Assembly (NCBI RefSeq): GCF_016920785.2
Contig: NW_024609857.1
Coordinates: forward strand, 134,657,094-134,721,093
DNA: 64,000 nt
Origin: Ixodes scapularis
Lineage: Eukaryota; Arthropoda; Arachnida; Ixodida; Ixodidae
Reading direction: 5' to 3'
Part shown: one piece after another, positions 22,450 to 35,900 of the stretch
How the letters are laid out: every line of letters begins with the position of its first letter
Position numbering within the stretch: the stretch's first letter is position 1
The notes under the pieces: model-generated
Databases searched by the model: none
What the model was told of the DNA's origin: nothing
What the model saw: only the letters and a program-made list of their open reading frames with translations
Made by a program: the position numbers and the translations under genes

Positions 22450-23780
22450 AGATTATACATTTAAATCATAATATGAGATAATCACAGAAGCGAGTTGTAT
22501 AAAATTGTGCTGGTTTCACAGGCATGAACCAGCACGCAACCTTGTTCAAGGTCATTGTCGAACACTGACAGTGTAAATGCAACGGTTTGGTAGATTTTCT
22601 TACAAAACGTATCTAAACACCTAGGTTTCCAACTTATCTTTCATTTCGGAGAAACTCAAGCTTCATAACACACCTTTTTATTTTCCAAATGGAAGCACAA
22701 TAAAGATGTATACAAGCAGATCATAAACACTGTACCACATAGGTACAAAACTATATGAAACTTCCATTTCCAATTTGTTTAAAGCGGTTATATATTTTTT
22801 TTTGCCCATACACTATATTAAGAGCTTTGCCTCTTGCCATAAAAACCTAAACGACGAGATGGTTACAAATATATTAAAAATGTTTGCTTTTCTATAGTGA
22901 CTTAAAAATATGAAAGACTAGAATTATAAATGTATATTCCAAACATTTGCTGCCTCTAGCTCAAACTGATTTTGCAGTTTTAGTGTTAAAACATTATGTG
23001 CAGTCTAAGGAACAAAACGAGCAAGCAACAAGAGTGAGTGAGCGTCCCAAGCCACTTGCATATGGCACCAAAATCAGCGCTCCCAAAATGACATTTTTAT
23101 AAATTTAATATACCTTGACTAAGAAACTACTTATCCGATTACACTAGAACTTTTACACCTTATAATAAAATATTTTGCCAATAGTTTGAACCGAAATGTT
23201 TTAAGAATTCACTACACTATAACGTAAAAAAATTTTAAATATAAAAGTTTTCCCCTAATGGCTTATGACTAGAAAACTATTTTTTTTCTTGCATGCTGCA
23301 TGCTCATATTTATTTTCTTTTCGGTTCAGTTCAAAGCCAGTAACATGTAGAATATATGTGCCAAATTAAATGAGCATAGTTTTTTTTTTTTTTTTTTTTT
23401 TTAGAAAAGATACATTAAAAACAAGAACTCAGCTTGAGATGTGACACTCCGTTACTAAAAATATAAAAAAATGCTTTAGTAAAAAAGCAACAGAAAGTTA
23501 ATTCCAATAAAAGTGCAGTTATACTCTGTAGCTGTGTGCAGTGCAGGCGAACGCAACACCAGGCAAAGAGAGAAAGGGCGAACACTAGGAAGGCGGGATG
23601 GGAGAGGAGGGCGAAGGAGGATGAGGGGACAAAGGGACAGCACTAGGAACGTTCAAGAAAAGAGTATTCTCTCCTCCTAGCCAGCCTTCTTATTACTTGC
23701 CCTTTCTCCCCTCGCTTGGCGTTGCCTTTGCCTGTACTGCACGCAACTGTTGTCACGGAGTATAAAATCTGCTGCTGCTG
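22450..23780. other. 3' flank of the BEN gene
   Basis: This holds the triplet run after the stop (23,770-23,787), possible minus-strand AATAAA signals (complements at about 23,309-23,314 and 22,678-22,683) and a T-run at 23,380-23,402. The true cleavage site cannot be chosen by eye. Confidence 0.4.
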
Positions 23781-23784
23781 CTGC

Positions 23785-23906
23785 TCAGTGGTGCTTTCTG
23801 TTCTCGTCTCCCAGCAGCCTCCGGATGTGCGTGTTGAGCTGACCAAGTCTCAGGGCGGCCGACACAACTGGTGACGGGTTCCTCTCGATGTATGCTGCGA
23901 GGGCAC
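23785..23906 (-). CDS. BEN gene exon 7 (BEN domain end and stop)
   Basis: The acceptor TATATTCCAG|GTGCC restores the frame (Arg-Ala-Leu-Ala) and reads ALAAYIERNPSP to a TGA at 23,787-23,785. The C-terminal helix (LRLGQLNTHIRRLLG) is the last BEN helix. A GCA/GCT triplet run follows directly in the 3' UTR. Confidence 0.8.
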
Positions 23907-26900
23907 CTGGAATATAATGTAATATTAAGTAGGTGACTGTACCAGTGGACGCAAGACCTTAAACAACATCCGAGAGAATTTTAAAAAAAAGTAAGGAAGA
24001 ACAGAACACAGGTAAAAACTGGAACAGTTCCTTGAAAAAGAGAGCTCATTGCTACATCGATGCTGTCTTCACTGGGTGTTGTGGGGACTCGGGGGACATT
24101 AGATGGGTGGATAACCACAACAATATTTTGATTATTAACCTAAATTTGTTCATTAGCTTTTTAATTGGTAGTCTTACGGGCCATGTCGTAATTGCAGTTT
24201 TGAGGCAGCTAAAATTAGAGCCTAACCAAGGTGTCTACCAAATTGCTTTTTTTTTTTTTTTTTAATTCCCCGACTTTTCAGGTGTTCCATGACTATTTTA
24301 ATTGAATTTTCTGACCCACAACTACCGACACCATAACAAAATATATTATAGATAGACACTATTCACAAAGCAAAATATTTTATTTACTTCGGAAGATGTG
24401 TAGAATACAGCATAGACCAAGCTTTACTGTTTCAGGGAGTTTGGTCCCAGTACCTGACCAGCATATCCATTTTTTCTCTCCGAGTTACTTTGTTCATAAA
24501 CTCATCAAAAGCAACCAGCAGATATGGCACGCTAGAAAGGCTTGCTAGCAACTTCTCTTGAAAGTATGGGCCGATACCGTGACATATGGTATATCCCACT
24601 TTGTCTTTTCTAAGCTGCATTTTTTTGGCGGTCTCACACATCAACGGAAACAGCGAGGCAGATGCTGCCGCTAAACGGAAAGATCCACGAGTAACTAGTG
24701 TTCAAACACCACATGATCTCGGCCCCCTTTGTGACTTCGTTCTTCAATAAAAAGCCACCCACCAACGCCTTCACATAGGGCCTAAGAGCTTCCGTGGCGG
24801 TGGTTAGATGCATTGCTGGAGCCCTACAAGCACTATCGCTACCTCTGGACAAAATGCCCGTTGCTGTCGCGGAAGGCTAGTCCACATTTGTCGCAATCTT
24901 GAAAAATACGATTGGGATCTGGGAAACGCCTTGCAGATATTTCATAGCAGCTTGATGTTTCTTACCCTCAACATGAGTAGTAATCGCCCTATTCCCCATG
25001 TTGCTCAAGGAGAACTTCTTGCAGCACATTGTGCAGTAAGCTCTATTTGGATTATTTGGGACGGGCCAAATCCAATTTGCATTCGTTGATATGTCCGGGT
25101 TTGTCCAGTTGAAGTTGAAGGAGCACTTCCTCGACAGCAACATAGTCACTTTCACATATCTCCACTTCCGGAAACTTACACAATAGAAAGCACAACCCAA
25201 AGCGACAAACGCACGTGGCAGAGCTTGTAGAGTGCAGGCATCCAGTTGCATTTACAGGGAGGCGCGAAAACACCATATCTGACAAACGAATGGACCGCTA
25301 GGCGTGCACCCCTCAGAGGGTAGATGAATGAACGACGCCTGTTTTCCTCCGAGTGAGTGGTGACTCGCACCACCTAGTATCGGCTAGAGTATCTGTTTCT
25401 CCTCGTAATAGAGCAACACCCCCTGACTCGTCACAAACTAAAGAAAATGGCTGCTGCTACTCTGCTTCACTAGCAACTGTGAGTACATCTTGAGCCGCCA
25501 TACTTTAGCGTTGCTACTCTAAGGTGTAGCTTATTTAGTGGCTTCAGAGTGTACTAAAAAAATGATGAGCCGCCAGCTTCGCACATGCTCTTGTGTGAAG
25601 CGCAGCGCGTGGAAAGTTGCCATGGCGGAACTGCGACTGTACCCGCCCGTCTGCGCCCGTCAGCTTGGGCGGGTCGTGTCGTGCCTAGGGGGTTGCGACG
25701 CCGCACTTGACTGCGCTCAAGGCTATGCCTGCCCGTGCCTGGCGCTTCTAGCGTAAGCGGGCAAGCATGGGATAAATTCTCTGACTCCGCAATCTTTTTG
25801 GAAATTTCCCTGACAATTCCCTGACTTTTCCAGGTTTCTTAAAATTCCCTGACAATTTCCGGTTTTCACCGTCGGTAGACACCCTGCTAGCCCAACCTAA
25901 AACAATTTGCAAAATGGGACGGGACTTTGAGATATTTATTAATGAAGTTTCGTTGTCTATTCACCTGATTCAAAACGCAAGAGGATAGAGCATCAGAAGT
26001 TGCAAACTGATCAATGCATAAAAAAACGATGCAGCCATTTCACATAGCTCGTGACTATCTCGACAGTTTGTAGTTGGTGGATGGGTTGATGTCACACCTC
26101 CAAGACAATGATGTGATGAGGGCCCGAAACCACTACAGGGGGAAAGGGCTACCGGAGCTTCCCCCCAAAAGAAAAGAGTGCAAGTCCTAGATGAGAGGCT
26201 TCGCCGGCGTTGGGTATATGCATTTCCCGAACTTCGTTTGCACTTTTTTTATGTGTTTTAAAATCCCAAACGTAATTAGAGCCACATGCTTATATAGCGA
26301 CAGTCCCCCGGTCATCGGGACACCATTGCTTGGTTATAGGGTGCAAAAGTAACGACAGAAAGCGTTGAATACTGTCCAAGGACCTATGTAGCTTGCACGG
26401 AATCTGTCAATGCGATTGCAGCTGCAATGTCCTGAAGCTCCATCGCTTTCCACATGACTTTTTGTAACTTTTTGTAACTGAATTTATCCTAATATTTATG
26501 TTTTGAAGTGGTCACACTGGCTCGAGTTTATCATCTACAATACTTAGTCGAAGGCTAATTTCTGCCGCCGGGTGTGACTGGAAATTGTCGATAAGTTAGT
26601 TCTATCGGTTTTCCTGAATCGCAATCTCCTGCGTGATACCAGAGCGCCATGAACCCATGCTGACCATCACAATGCGAATAGATTCTTCTTATTTTCTAAA
26701 TTTGCACACAATGTAACTGGAAAGAAACCTTCAATTTCTGTTGCTGAAAGTTGAAACATGCTCATGCATCCATTTTGAATCGTTGAATCATTGATTGACT
26801 TTTTCAGCAATAGGCCCATCTCATCTTTGCTATTTTCAGTTCTCGACAAAAGACACTCGTCAACACGTTTTATTTGAGGACCCTGTATCAAGAGTGTGTC

Positions 26901-29900
26901 TTTTTTCGAGAACTGAAAACGGCAAAGTCGAGATGGGCCTATGGCCGAAGCGAGACGACCAATGATTTACCGATTCGAAATCGATGCATGAGCATGTTTC
27001 AACTTTCAGCAACAGAAATTGAAGGTTTCTTTTCAGCTACATTATGTACTGAAATTTGAAAATAAGCAGAATCTTGTCACGTTGCGACAGTCGACATAAA
27101 TTCATGGCTAACTGGTATTGCGCAGGAGATCGCGATTCAGGAAAACCGATAGAACTAACTTATCGGCAATTTCCAGTCACACCCGGCGGCAGAAATTAGC
27201 CTTCGACTAATTATTGTAGATGATAAACTCGAGCCAGTGTGACCACTTCAAAACATAAATATTAGGATAAATTCAGTTACAAAAAGTTACAAGCTGAAAC
27301 AACACTTATCACAAGAAAGCTTGCAGGCACCTTGCGAGCGTACCCCATGTTCATCGACGGTACAGCGTTAAGTTCGGTGGACGCTCCATTCACAAAATGT
27401 TCCGAGCACAGAGGATGGTATTGGGGAAACGTCTTTTCGGTTTACGGATGCAACCCACTGCCGCCGGAGATCGGGGTCATGTGGAAAGCGATGGAGCTTC
27501 AAGACACTGCAGCCACACTCGCATTGCCGGATTCCGTGCAAGCTACATAGATCCTCGGAGAGTATTTGACGCTTTCTGTAGTTATTTGTGCACCCTATAA
27601 CCGAGAAATGGTGGCCCAACGACCACAGGACTGTCTTCAGTGAAGCCTGTGGCTCTAATTAGGTTTGGGAGTTTAAAACAGAGAAGAAAGCGCGAACGAA
27701 GTTCGCGCAATGCATACAATCAACACGGGCGAAGACTCTCATCCGGGACTTCCCCTCTTTCTAACACACCAGCAAGTGAGAAAGTACCGGTAGCTCCTCC
27801 CCCCTTTCCCATCTTCTCTCCAGTCTCAAAATGGTGCCACCCACCATAAAACAATCTATACATGAGAGCATGACGCTTGCTCATTGAAAATGAGGCATCA
27901 GAGCCCCTAACAATAGGGGTACGGATTTTTTTCTTTGTGATGTTTGATTTCATGCCTTATAACTACATAAATTTATCAATCCCTACTTCACTGTCGGGGG
28001 AAAACGGTGGCCGAGTGGCCTAACGCGTCTTAGCTTGGAGCATGTGGAGCGAAAGCTCGCGATGAAGAACCCAGGGATCTTGGGTTCGATCCCTGCCCTG
28101 CCCGTTTCAATCTGGATGAGCATCGTACTGGCGCGCATACGTGTAATCACTGCTCTGCGATGCACGTTAAAGACCCCAGGCTAGCAGTCATGCTGCACTG
28201 GTTATATGGCTCATTTACGGCAGAAAACTTAGAGCCAATCTGAGGCAGACTGACCTTTCGCTGTCTCAACGAACTCAACACAATTTGCCTTTTATTTACT
28301 TCACTGTCGAAGCCTGTAGAGAAAGGTCACTGCAAATGCATTTCGTGTATGATGCCTCAAACTTCATTGAACTTTGAGTAAAAATTACCGTTTTTTGCGC
28401 GCCTAAAAAATTTTGTGTTGTTTTCATTTGTACCGATACCTGCTTGATTTTGTTTGTACCGTACCCTCATGGGGATGGGCAGTATTTTTAAACTAAAAAA
28501 TAAATAAATAATTGCTGGCATAAAATGTGCCCTTGTCGCTGTACCACTGTTGGGCCTGAAAAAGCTGTGATGCCACTGCCACGAAACTGACCTCCTGGAA
28601 AATACAGTCTTGGAGGGAAAACAGCAATACTTAGTGCTGTCATGACTAGTGGCAACCAATCTTTGTGCCTATAAAAGGCTCTTCGTACAAGGTTTATAGA
28701 CATGTGGGCGGAAAACAGTCCCTTCAGCTGACCAGTGCCGCCACGAAAAGTATATTTTTTCGCATATGTGGAAAGGTACTACAACCTTTGGCTCACACAG
28801 TTACTTTGGAAAGTGGCACACATGATACCTCAACCCAGAGCTTTCAAAGGAAAGCTCAACAGCTGGGAGTTGAGATTTTTCCACGCAGTAGCAGTGCGGC
28901 CCAGATTAGAGGGGAACCTCAATTACACATCCCTGGTTTATGCGACGTCCTGCATTTCACAACGAATTAACACAGTCCTGGCTAGCTCCCCATAAAAGCA
29001 ATGTCCGTATAACACGTTGAGAGATTCACCTGTCCTTCCTCATACGATGACCTGCGGGAAAACACTGAGAACCAAACAATGCAGGTGCACACAGGCACGC
29101 GAGTCTCCCAAGCAGCAGCAGCGAAACATTCCAGAGATTCGTCCCCATCGTTAGAACAGTATGTCCTACGTTCTCCCCTTGCGCCACCGCTCTTCTCTCT
29201 TTCTACTTTGATTCCCCTTTCTGTCTTTCTTGTTCCATGAAAGAATGACAATGTTCAGTTTCCTGCCAACTCCTGCTCTGCTATTACCTGCATTCTCTCC
29301 GTGCCTCTGCCATTGATCTGTCGCGCTCGCTCCTGTCTTTGCAAAAGTTAACAAGCTCAATGCTCGAAACCTTCTGGTTGTCTCCGGTTCCACACGTTTG
29401 CAGCACGTGCTGGCACACTGCGGCGCACTACTACGCACGACGATGTGTAGGAAATGGACCGCCCTGACGCTAGAAGAAATATATTGAATCGTCGAAAAGG
29501 CAGACAAAAGAAAGGAAGAGACTAACGTTTTTAAATGAAAGTAAAAGAATGCTTACTTACGGCGAATATATTTCAGTTTTTGAGGAGTCAGGGCTTGCCT
29601 TCCCAATGCGCCACTTTTCAAAAGACGACGGCAGGGGGTCCCTGTGAGGCTTCTGTTCCTCAGGTTATCCGGCCATAGCGCTCTGCAGATGTCCCGAACG
29701 AATATGGAGTCCGTGCCTGCATCCATCAGTGCTTCCATGTCACCGGGCTCCAGAAATGGCTGAAAGTAGAAATGGAATGCATGTGATCCTATGCTTAGAC
29801 CTGACATATACACAGAAAGGTAGGAAGAGCCCTTAAAGGGGCCCTGCAAGGACTTTTTTTACTGGTTTTTAATTTGCACCGAACCTGAGCGCACTGAACG

Positions 29901-32900
29901 TAGTAACTTAGTGAAACTTTTCTTTTCTCGAAATTCGCTTTGTTTTAAAAGTTATAGGCAAATTAAAATTACAAAAACAAGCAAAAAATAAGCTTCCTCA
30001 TGACGTCCTTGGTTGCTTGAGTGGCCTTGAACTAGGGAAGGGGTAGTGGGCTCAACGCGGGAGCTCACGGCTGCCACACTCCGTGTCGACGGCGCGAGAG
30101 GGTGCCACTAAAGCATGTTCTGGTTAGGCTGTATGCAGCGGGCAGCCAGAGCGGCTCTCATTGCATTTGCTGCGCGATTAAGCACTAATTCGGCATGACA
30201 CCTCATTGGCCACAAACGACAGCAAACACGGGGTGAAGATCAGTTCAGAATGGGAGCCACTTCGCGCTGCCATACCGCGAAACGGCCAAACCTCCGAGCG
30301 TTCCGAAGGCCTTCGGAACGCTCGGAGCCGGTCGGATCCTCATATCCATACGACCGCAGCGCCGCCGCGTACATCCGGGACCTTTCTGTGTCGGCGCCTG
30401 ATCCCACTACTTTTTTCTAGTATGTGCCGCCTTTTCCACCGCTTGGTGGCGGGTATGTCGACAGGTCATTTCTTGTTTCCGCACTTTATAAACAGCATCT
30501 GTTTCTTTTCTGATCTAAAATAGTGAACAAAAACTACTTTTATAAGTAATTGAAACGGTTCGTGCCACTTATATTTTGTAGGTCGACTAAAAAGAAGCTT
30601 TTAGCGGCTCTGACCAGTGGTAAGCCTAGGATCAAAGACGTTACATTTTGCGTGCTTTCGATACCGCGGGTCGCCCTCGTCGGTGGAGGAGGTTTCCGCG
30701 TCGTCCGGTTAAAATATGACGCACTGATATTTAGTTACTCTCTCCGTGCCCGCTGGCTTGCCCTAACCCCAAGAGACGTGGAAACCGCAAAAAAGGTAGA
30801 CGCTTAAATAAGATTGCAAGGCCCCTTTAAATTTCTACCTTCTCCCATAAAGTATGAGGCCTGTTTTCTTTTCTGAGGAGATAAACTCCCTCACCAGCTT
30901 TTTTTGGAAATACGAACACAGCCAGAAGGAAGGGGGAAACGACACTGAGGAGAAGGTGGCAGCTTGAGCAAGTTGGTGATGCATCGTATAAGCCTACAGT
31001 GCAAAAACGGAATGAATACACAAAAAGATAGGGAAACAAAATAACAAGGACGGTGCACTCTCTCTGTGTACTTGTTTTGTTTCTGTGCTGTAGGCTTATA
31101 TACTGAGGAAAGATTTTCTGCCCAGCAGAAAGTGACCTTGCATGTATATGATGATAGAACTATCTCACACAAGCAATTAAAATACTTATTAAATAGTACC
31201 GTATAATTGCGTGTAAGGGCCGCACCCCCGTACTTAGGACAAAATATTTCAAAATAAAATAAGAGAAATTATTCATGTATGCACCGCACCCCCTTGTTTC
31301 TGAGGTGCGCCGACTGCAATGCATGAAAGTTTCTATGAATATATATCGCTAGGTGGCACTAGCCACCGCCTGAGCACGTAGCAGCACGTCTCCGCGTCCC
31401 CGATATTTGCTCTCCATTCATCCGTATCACCGTATGGCACAATGGCTGCCGACCTCGATCCTGTTTGGCCGCACCGTCGGGATGCGTTTATGTTGCGGCT
31501 GGAAGACATTGAGAAAAGATGAAGGATATGTCAGCTTCCGTGGCACGCGCGAGGAATGGGGATTCAGCGGGCTCGGTTCGCGCGTGCACTCTGGTTTCTG
31601 AACGCCACTGTACGCTCTTGGTAGGTTTTCTTTTGTTCTTTAGTTCGTGTCAAAGCGTCGTGATTTGTCTGCCTTTTCGCGCAATGAGAGCTATGGGCAA
31701 GTACCACTTCAACAGTCATACGGGATTCAAGTCGAAAGTTGCTGCGCATGCTATCAAGTACAAAAAAAAAAAGATGTGTATAGCGCAGTATGTAAACTAA
31801 TTAAATCCGACTGACGATTCAGTCCGGATTCTGGAGTGAAGGCGTTTTCGACCAGTGCACCAGACCCAGAGCACTTGCATCAAATCTTGCATCAGACTTT
31901 ATCCAAATGCTAATATCTGAACAGGCTGGTTCAGACATTAGCGTTTGGCTGCGCTGTGTCCGCTTGCAACGAGATGTGATTACGAGTTGCCTTTGCAACC
32001 CTTCAAACAAGACAATGGGGAGGTGATGCGCTGCATGATGCAGCGCGACGCGATGCAATGCAGCGAGTCAATGCAGATGCTTGAAGGTAGAAAAGGAAGA
32101 GGTCGAAGCTGTTGCTGCCCCATTCCACATAGTCACCCTCAGAAGAAAGGGTCAAGTCGACCTTGAAACGTTGTGAACCTCTTTTAAAGGTGTTATGACA
32201 CGCCAAAAGTAAAATATGAGAAAACAATACTGCTAGGACCCATTGTACGTTCCTATAATTCTGCCAAGTTTGTTTTGAAAATGGCGCGATAGTTTTGTGG
32301 ATAAATTGATTTATATGCTGGTCCTTCGAAGGGGCGGATCCAGGCGGAGCGGGAGGCTGGTGAACTAGCCAGCCTCCCGTGCGGCGCCCCCTTGCACGCA
32401 CTCGCGGACTTGCCTCTCTTGGGAGTCTCGAGCTTCAGCTTCCTCGTTTACCTTCCGCGTTTCGAGCATGTGGTTCATGACGATTACGTCTACGGCACTG
32501 CTCGCCTTGTCAAAGTGTTCAACATTGATCGCAGCAGCGATGAGAGTGATTGCTATCCAGAGATGTTGGAAGCTGTTCATTTTGACTGCGATCCGCTGGC
32601 GACCAGCTCCAGCGACGGCGAGTTACGGTCAAACTCGCTGTGGTCACCGTTGTCCGGCAATATCTCGCAAGTGCATGCAGGGTGGAAGGTCAACAAGCCG
32701 GGGGCGAGAGCGAGAATAGCGTTCGGGTTGCCGAGTTGCATGAGCAGTTTTGATCGTACCGCGGCAAGGAGAGCTTGGGCGATCATGGGGGCGCCTAGAA
32801 TGAGAGAGTGCATCCATGATAACGTGGTTTATCGACACCATTGTGTGACTAACTTGGGCAGCGTTGCCTCGTTGCTAAATGAAAATGAAAAAAATTTGTA

Positions 32901-35900
32901 AATTGGTTATTGCAATTATTAGAGCTATAAAAATTTCGTAATTTGGTGTATATACTAAGTAGCCTTTGAGCATTTCATTTGAAGAATAATCTATCCGTTT
33001 AATTTTTGTGTCATAACCCTTTAAGTGTTTTTGGGTTGGAGTTTTTTTTTTCCCCCAATTGAAACCAACACTCTTTCGCAACGTCACTCTTGATGCACTT
33101 CTTTTTCGGAGACCAATAAAATGAGAATGCAGATAGTGAGGCTCCGTTTTTCTCGTCCATTTGCAAGCGCAAAAATAGGCGCCCTAAAATTCAGTAAAGC
33201 ATTGAGCGGTGTGCTAGTACCCCAAAAAGATAAGAAAACACATGTTCCTAAAAACAACAAAAGAAAGCTGCCTTTTTTTTTTAAGGCAGTTTTTGAAGTC
33301 GTTTTAAAACAAGACCAGCTTCCCATAAGAACCAGCCATGGTGTTGCTCTGGAGTGCAAAACAGAAGAACAGGTCCCCCATATTAAAACGTTTTGCAACA
33401 TTAAAGGGTAACTCGGGTCCATAGTTTTGATTTTGGGATTATGACTGTTCTAGCACAGTCAGCGTCCGTGAATTACAAGGTGTAATTTGTTTTTCGGTAT
33501 TGTGCATACTTTTAAAGATATCGACGCCTCAAAAGTTTTGTCTGGGGCGTGGTCAACAAAATCGAAACTAGCCGCTCGAGGCCCCAGCAACACTGGACAT
33601 CAGTCGCTAGGTGGACTTCACGTTATCGTCGTTCTTGTTCAACGAAGTGCTTTAACGAGTATGCGGTCCAAGCGGCACCTATGTCTGTTGCGCTAGCCGT
33701 TTAAAGATAAAAGGTAAGTTGCTTTCATTTTAATTCTGTATACGTGGTAGATACCCAGCATATGTAGCAATAGTTAGTGCGTATACCCAAAATCTAGCGA
33801 CTGGCAGGCGAGTGAACTCGCTCGGTGTCGATGTAGGATACCAATCTCACTACCCCTCTGCTTCGACTATGGTAGTGGGTATGGCGTACGCCAAATTGAA
33901 TACCGTAGTCGTTTATTTTGCTAAAACGGCGGAAATAACTTTCTGCGGCAAAATACCCTATTGCTTGTTGCTGTTTGTATGAGCGGTGGAACGCGCGCAC
34001 GGCAGGCGTTGATTAACTTTTTGTAAAGTTAGTTAATTAATTACGTTTGAAAAACCTAATTTGCGAAAATATCAAAGAAAAGGCTTGCCGCACTCATAAG
34101 AAACACAAAAAAAACTTGTGATTGGAGCTAGTTAGTGGTTGTAATCTACATGCCCACCATTCCCCATTCAACGAAGCGTGAATGCTCCATGTTCAACACT
34201 GCATTTGACAATGACTGCTTTATTGATCTAGATACTTTTATCATGTTTACCTTTTGTGCAGGACATACCACTTAGTAATGCGAAGTTCATTGCTATGTTG
34301 ACTGCATGTTTTACCTTATGTCTTCACTGTGGTTCGGCTGGAATCATCCTTTTCACTAATTTAATGCAGGACAGATATCGGCAACCCACAAATGCTGCTT
34401 TTTTTAAAATCTCTGCCTCCTTTCTCCATATGGGATAAAGAAAGCTTTTTATTTTGAATCCCTGCGTCAAGGTCGTGTGCCAATTTCCACACTGGGCGGG
34501 CTTTTTTTTTTTTTTTGTTTTTTTTTCAGCAGACACGTTGTTTAGTGAAGACATCGAAGGCGACGACAGCTGGAGCCTTAACCGATGTGCACATGACCCA
34601 CTGCCACATGCTGACGAACTTCGCAGGAAGAGTGCTTCTTCGGTGCGCGAGTGCGCACCGAATTACTCGCTAAAATGAGCCTTGGAGTCCTCACAAGCAA
34701 ATAAACAAAAGGCTATGCTGAAGCTACACGAGCTAAAGATAAAGCAACGGCTAAACACACCAAGCACCAGCCGAAGCAGCGGCGGTAGCGTCTCAAAGAA
34801 GCACACTTTCCCCGCTCGACCACGCAACAAACAAGCCCGTACGAACCAGGAAAAAAAAAAAAAAAAAGAATGATCATGACGTCACCGCCCGAGGTTGCTT
34901 TAGCGATCGGTGATCCGCTGGCGGCCCCCTAAGGAGCGGCTGCTCGCAGCGGGTCGCATTTTTATTATTGGCATTAGTTGAGAATACGGCGTCCCCTTGA
35001 CGTAATATTTTGGCTGGGGTCGTATTCTGTGTCACTAAAGCGATACCAGTAATTTGTTTCCTTTTTAACTTTGGCCGGAGTCGCCCTTTAGGTTCCAATT
35101 AAAATAATTTCTTTTCTGCCAAGAAATGGCAACGCAGATTTGGTCCACTGCCATTTGTTGACATCACACTAGAAGCCGAGAATTGGCTCAGCACGTTTTC
35201 GGAATGTTGACATCTCAGATATTTTTTTCCATCGATAATCGCTGCGCTACTTACCCTTACATTAGCTGTCAGATATTCAGTTATAAGTGCAACATTTTCA
35301 AATCCCAATCTCACCGACAGATGGAGCAGTTTGTGAGCAGCCATTTGCCACACGCAGCTCTTTGCCTGGCCACGGCATGGAACTAGTCAGTGAAAAGTCA
35401 AGAATGAAGGGCGAGGGAAATTGAGGGTTGGGAGGAGGAAGTTGGTGGAAGGCTGGAGAGAGGGGGATGCTTCCTCCTCTCCACCCTTCCTTTTTCTCGC
35501 CCTTCGTTCTTGAACTGTCATTGACTATAGGCATACACAAAAATTATTTCACCTGAACTTCAGCAGCATTGCCGGGAAGCACTACAGGCTCTTCCTGGGC
35601 TGGCGGTGCGGCTGGCACTTGCTCTTGTACTTCGATTTCTGGATCCGCCAAGACTGGCGGTTCCAGAAGCGGTGGTGCTGGGGCTTGTGGAGCCAGGACT
35701 GGTTGTGGCAGAACTGGTTGTGGCAGAACTGGCGGTGGCAGGGCTTTCGGTACTGGTGCTTGTTCTGCCGAAGCTAGTTGTGGGGGGACTAGTGGTGGCA
35801 GGATTGGCCGTAGTGGAACTGGCTGAGGCAGGACTGGCGGTGCCAGGGCTTGCGGTACTGGTGCTTCTGGTGCCAAAGCCAGTGGGGGGACTAGGGGTGG

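Noticed and set aside
32392..32901. 169-residue plus-strand frame
   Set aside because: It lies inside a TTAA-flanked element, lacks any family motif, and the opposite strand is comparably open.
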